Below are positions 6,455 to 9,013 of a stretch of 9,013 nucleotides of DNA, in pieces. Position 1 is the stretch's first letter. Each line of letters opens with the position of its first letter. Origin of the DNA: Verrucomicrobiota bacterium. Its GTDB lineage: Bacteria > Verrucomicrobiota > Verrucomicrobiia > Limisphaerales > JAGWYX01. The notes beneath the pieces were generated by a model, which saw nothing but the letters and a program-made list of their open reading frames with translations, was not told where the DNA came from and ran no database searches. The DNA is taken from positions 1 through 9,013 of the forward strand of contig JAGWYX010000101.1 in NCBI GenBank assembly GCA_018969165.1, written 5' to 3'. The translations under genes were made by a program, and so were the position numbers.

Positions 6455-7046
6455 TCACGGCTCCGTTTCGGTCGTCCGGTCAATCAGCCACTGCTTATCT
6501 TCAGGATCGTGGAAAGATCGCGGCGTCGTCACGGTAAAGGTTACCGGTGGCTTGGTGTCCGGGTCCAACCAGTGATGAAATTCGGCGTGGCCATCGGCGA
6601 AACCCAAGCCGCAGCCGCCTTCATGATAACTGGCCGGCGGCCTTTCCGCCCACCCAAGCGCCAATCCCGAGCGATGGAACCGGCGGCATAACCGGGAAGA
6701 AGTTGGCAATGATGTCGTCATCGGGCCGTTCATCGGGGAAGATCCAGGCCCGGGCTGGCGACAGCTTCCGAAAATCGGCATCACGATGGTAAAACTGGTA
6801 GGTCGTTCCTCTGAAGCGCTCGACGGTGTCGGCTCGCGAAGTGGAGACCGATCTTATCTGCCCAACAAATTGGTTCATCGAGATGCTGCGCACCCGCTCC
6901 AAGCAGCCCGCGTGCCTTTGCGCGCGGCTGAGAAACCGGTCGGCCGGGCACCGGTACGGACCGGCGGCTTGCACATAGGGACCGAGTGCGCCGCTCAACA
7001 TCCTGGCCGAATTTCTGTTGTCCGAACCGGTTCGGTCGCGAGCGGT
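6455..7046 (-). pseudogene. Truncated, frameshifted prepilin-like gene (H-X9-DG type)
   Basis: The C-terminal half of a type II secretion/pseudopilin-like protein of the kind abundant in Verrucomicrobia and Planctomycetes; intact members start with a GFTLIELLVVIAIIAIL-type leader. From about 7034 the frame reads GSDNRNSARMLSGALGPYVQ, then PYRCPAD and RVRSISMNQFVG, then ARAWIFPDERPD. It then runs into a TGA in frame. In the next frame the match resumes with AERPPASYHEGG and a GFADGH segment with exact H-X9-DG spacing (codons 6590-6625), ending in KQWLIDRTTE and TGA at 6455-6457. Removing one G from the GGG complementary to 6653-6655 joins the frames as GAWWAERPPASYH. The leader and about the first 100 residues are absent: the frame is closed by TGA at 7047-7049, and no frame up to the recombinase shows the missing part. 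Almost certainly non-functional, unless the indel is a sequencing error, which would still leave it headless. Confidence 0.85.
7022..7035. other. Perfect 14-bp palindrome at the pilin truncation point
   Basis: CCGAACCGGTTCGG is fully self-complementary. It lies where recognisable pilin sequence ends and 100 bases before the recombinase start codon. It could be a recombination or insertion site, or simply a chance palindrome inside the old coding sequence (it encodes part of DRTGSD on the minus strand). Confidence 0.35.
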
Positions 7047-7134
7047 TCATGGTCCCAACGCTATATGCGATTTCATTGGCATTTTGAATTGTTCTTGATT
7101 TTGGGGGACTGTTTGAGGGACACTCGTTGGCCAG

Positions 7135-8460
7135 ATGAACACTAAAACCCTGCCCCGCCGCCAGCTTCCAATCAAGATCAAACGCGGCAACGTCACCGTC
7201 AAGATTTACGCTGGCAAACACCGCGTCAATGACACCGATTACCGCCAATACAGCGTGGTCTATTACCAGGGGCTGCAACGCCGGAAGCGGCGGTTTGCCG
7301 ATCTGACGGCCGCCAAACAGGAAGCCGAGTTGATCGCCAGCAAGCTGGCCAGCGGGGAACCGGAGGTGCTGCGGCTGGGGTCCATCGACCGGGCCATCTA
7401 CATCCAGGCCCTGGAGCAGTTGGAGCCGGTGCAGGTGCCGCTGAACCTGGCGGTGTTGGAGTACGTGTCGGCCGTGAAACATCTGCCGGCCGGGGCGACG
7501 CTCAAGGAGGCGGTGGATTATTACCGGCGGCGGCATCCCGAGTCGTTGGAACAGCGGACGGTGGGGGAAGTGGTCGAGGAGATGCTGGCGGCCAAACGGG
7601 CGGCCAAGATGTCGGCGGTTTACCAGCGGGACCTGGAGTGCCGGTTGAAGCGGTTTGCCGGGGCGTTTGCCATGAACATCGGCGGCGTGTCGGGGACGAT
7701 GATCGAGGCCTGGCTGGAGGGGATGAAAGGCAGCGGGCGGAGCAAGCGCAACTACCTGCGGGTGATCGGGACGCTGTTTGGGTTTGCCATCAAACGCAAG
7801 TATCTGCCCAAGGAAGCGCTGGAGGAGATCAGCGCGGTGCAGCCCCCTCGCGAGGACAACGGGGAGATCGAGATATTCACGGTGGCGGAGATGGGGGAAG
7901 TGCTGGCGGCGGCGCGGCCGGAGTTGGTGCCGGTGCTGGCGATTGGGGGATTTGCGGGTTTGCGGAGCGCGGAGCTTGGGCGGTTGGACTGGAGCGAGGT
8001 GAACCTGGCCGAGGGCTACATCGAGATCAAGGCGCGGAAAGCCAAGACGGCGGCGCGGCGGCTGGCGCCGGTGACGGGGAACCTGGGGCGGTGGCTGGGG
8101 CCGTATGTGAGGCCATCAGGCCAGGTGGTGGCGCTTGCTAACTGGACGCAGCAGCTTGGCGGGGTGGTAGCCGGAGTCAATGCCCGGCGGCGGGCAGTGA
8201 TGGAGGCCGCGGGCAAGGACCCGAAATCGGCCCGCGAGTTTGTGTGGCGACACAACGGGCTGCGCCACAGTTTTTGCTCGTATCGGCTGGCGGCGGTGAA
8301 GAGCGCGGCGCAGGTGGCGTTGGAAGCGGGGAACAGTCCGCAGATGGTCTTCGCGCATTATCGTCAATTGGTGAGCGAGGCCGAAGCGGGGAAGTGGTTT
8401 GCGATTGTGCCCGAGGAGTACACCAAAGTGATCCGGTTGGCGGCGACGGCCCGGCCGTAG
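7135..8460 (+). CDS. Tyrosine recombinase/integrase
   Basis: A site-specific DNA recombinase of the phage-integrase type, 441 residues, which would cut and rejoin DNA at paired sites through a 3'-phosphotyrosine. Residues 1-70 are basic and strand-rich, suggesting an arm-type DNA-binding domain; about 140-222 is the helical core-binding (SAM-like) domain; about 245-420 is the catalytic domain. Visible catalytic residues are Arg277 in FAGLRSAEL, Lys304 in KAKTAARRL, Arg377 in NGLRHSFCS and the nucleophile Tyr409 in AHYRQL. The usual His of HxxR is Asn374 and the second His/Trp position is Asn400 (AGNSPQ). The start follows no clear Shine-Dalgarno sequence; a short direct repeat, GGGGGAC and GAGGGAC 12 bases apart (7103-7121), lies just upstream. 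It sits between a truncated pilin gene and a gene-poor stretch, consistent with the integrase end of a mobile element whose other end is outside the window. Confidence 0.94.
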   Translation: MNTKTLPRRQLPIKIKRGNVTVKIYAGKHRVNDTDYRQYSVVYYQGLQRRKRRFADLTAAKQEAELIASKLASGEPEVLRLGSIDRAIYIQALEQLEPVQVPLNLAVLEYVSAVKHLPAGATLKEAVDYYRRRHPESLEQRTVGEVVEEMLAAKRAAKMSAVYQRDLECRLKRFAGAFAMNIGGVSGTMIEAWLEGMKGSGRSKRNYLRVIGTLFGFAIKRKYLPKEALEEISAVQPPREDNGEIEIFTVAEMGEVLAAARPELVPVLAIGGFAGLRSAELGRLDWSEVNLAEGYIEIKARKAKTAARRLAPVTGNLGRWLGPYVRPSGQVVALANWTQQLGGVVAGVNARRRAVMEAAGKDPKSAREFVWRHNGLRHSFCSYRLAAVKSAAQVALEAGNSPQMVFAHYRQLVSEAEAGKWFAIVPEEYTKVIRLAATARP

Positions 8461-8750
8461 GACAGGTCGTGGGGCTGGGGTGATCTGCCGGTCGAGGTGT
8501 TTCGTGGAGCCGAAAGGCGGCCGGCTGCGCGGGGTGGGTGGAAACGGCTGCCGGAGGTGTCAACGAAATTGTGGAAGAATTTGGGTGCGTGAAAACGGGG
8601 TGTTGCTGCTCGTTGGTGCACGAATAGTGTCGATTCAGCGCGTGAGGGTTTCGGAGGGGCCAAGCCAGGTCGCAGAGAGGAGGGTTATAAGGAGGGTTGA
8701 CGGCAGGCGGAGTGCAAACCGGAGGGGCCGGTGCCAGCGGGCCGGAAGTA

Positions 8751-9013
8751 ATGATGGCAACACAATCCCGAACGGAGCGGAGGGCGGCGAGAGGTGCCCA
8801 GGTGTCGGCGTGTGGACGGTCCGGGCTTGGCTCGGCCTGCGAGGGGCTTGGCGCGGTTGCGAACCTTGGGGAAACCCGAAAAGAAACGCTACCCCAGACG
8901 CCCAAGGGGGTGGAGGACTCTATCCTTGCGGTTTTCGGTGGGGACGCGGCCTCCAAAAGAACACTTCTGTCCGCCGCGCCGAAAACCGCCTGTTCGATCC
9001 CGAGTGGCGTAAG
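8751..9013 (+). CDS. Possible partial hypothetical gene leaving the window
   Basis: From a double ATG at 8751 the frame stays open for 87 codons to the right edge. It begins MMATQSRTERRAARGAQVSA and contains ETLPQTPKGVEDSILAVFGG further on. A GGAAG lies only three bases before the start. No family is recognised. The frame is also open upstream to 8691 (GTG at 8712). Against coding: the GC-rich composition makes stop-free frames of this length common, the residue mix is not protein-like at the start, and a strong inverted repeat (8928-8989) falls inside it. It may be a real small gene, or a conserved non-coding end of the element. Confidence 0.2.
   Translation, partial: MMATQSRTERRAARGAQVSACGRSGLGSACEGLGAVANLGETRKETLPQTPKGVEDSILAVFGGDAASKRTLLSAAPKTACSIPSGV
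8928..8989. repeat. 62-bp inverted repeat with 11-bp perfect arms
   Basis: GCGGTTTTCGG (8928-8938) and CCGAAAACCGC (8979-8989) are perfect complements. Inside, GGAC (8942-8945) can pair with GTCC (8969-8972), and AGAA (8958-8961) with TTCT (8965-8968), giving a nested, branched-looking hairpin. It lies about 470 bases past the recombinase stop. Possible roles are a recombinase-related site, an element end or a structured RNA. There is no T-run, so an intrinsic terminator is unlikely. It does not match the integron attC consensus ends. Confidence 0.5.

Larger units (their letters stand above)
8461..9013. other. Gene-poor stretch downstream of the recombinase
   Basis: No recognisable gene is present in these 553 bases. 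Structures seen are a direct repeat GGAGGGTT (8679-8686 and 8691-8698) around a TTATAA, and a long inverted repeat at 8928-8989. One plus-strand frame is stop-free from 8691 to the window end (see the entry at 8751). The long minus-strand frame here, which runs back into the recombinase, is Pro- and Ser-rich and is judged a shadow. Attachment sites or cargo of the mobile element may lie here or beyond. Confidence 0.6.

Noticed and set aside
5839..6483. Minus-strand frame spanning the GH27 end and the pilin remnant 3' side
   Set aside because: It is antisense to conserved GH27 motifs and in a different frame from the pilin fragment; nothing family-like is seen in it.
8177..8956. 259-codon minus-strand frame across the recombinase end and the spacer
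   Set aside because: It overlaps the catalytic part of a clear recombinase gene antisense and is Pro/Ser-rich with no recognisable domain.
8928..8989. Inverted repeat as an integron attC site
   Set aside because: The ends lack the GTTRRRY / RYYYAAC core sites, and the recombinase is not recognisably an integron integrase.
8987..9013. tRNA T-arm-like GTTCGATCCC at the right edge beside the recombinase
   Set aside because: The flanking five bases on each side do not pair as a T-stem and no anticodon or acceptor arm is found upstream.

Overview
The window is a GC-rich bacterial segment (many G/C-ending codons). It most resembles the Planctomycetes-Verrucomicrobia-Lentisphaerae group, probably Verrucomicrobiota. 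Three things point there: a secreted GH27 enzyme with NPCBM (NEW2) and He_PIG-associated (NEW1) modules, a prepilin-like remnant with the H-X9-DG motif, and gene-poor spacers full of GC-rich palindromes. The lineage call is inference from gene content; no rRNA or marker gene is present. No CRISPR array, tRNA, rRNA or defence system is visible.

Left part (1-3912, minus strand): an APC-family permease cut by the left edge (1-1272), then a 349-base palindrome-rich spacer. Upstream of that lies a two-gene unit, a short-chain dehydrogenase/reductase (3154-3912) followed by a second APC permease of the cationic amino acid transporter type (1622-3157). The dehydrogenase stop and permease start share an ATGA overlap, so these two are very likely cotranscribed and translationally coupled.

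Middle (3913-6369): a 478-base divergent intergenic region with an AT-rich patch of overlapping inverted repeats and a separate palindrome near the dehydrogenase start. It leads to a plus-strand secreted alpha-galactosidase-type glycoside hydrolase (GH27, 4391-6331) with both catalytic aspartates. A hairpin-forming element overlaps its stop codon. The enzyme would release terminal galactose (or a related sugar) outside the cytoplasm. Whether the divergent dehydrogenase works on a product of that reaction cannot be told from sequence.

Right part (6455-9013): a minus-strand prepilin-like gene is present only as its C-terminal half and carries a one-base frameshift. Its similarity stops about 100 bases before a plus-strand tyrosine recombinase (7135-8460). 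A mobile element inserted into the pilin gene is the simplest reading. The recombinase has Asn at both usual His (or His/Trp) catalytic positions. Beyond it, 8461-9013 holds no recognisable gene, but has an 11-bp-arm inverted repeat and a stop-free frame leaving the window. If the window holds something undescribed, the most likely place is this recombinase, its hairpin and whatever cargo lies past the right edge.
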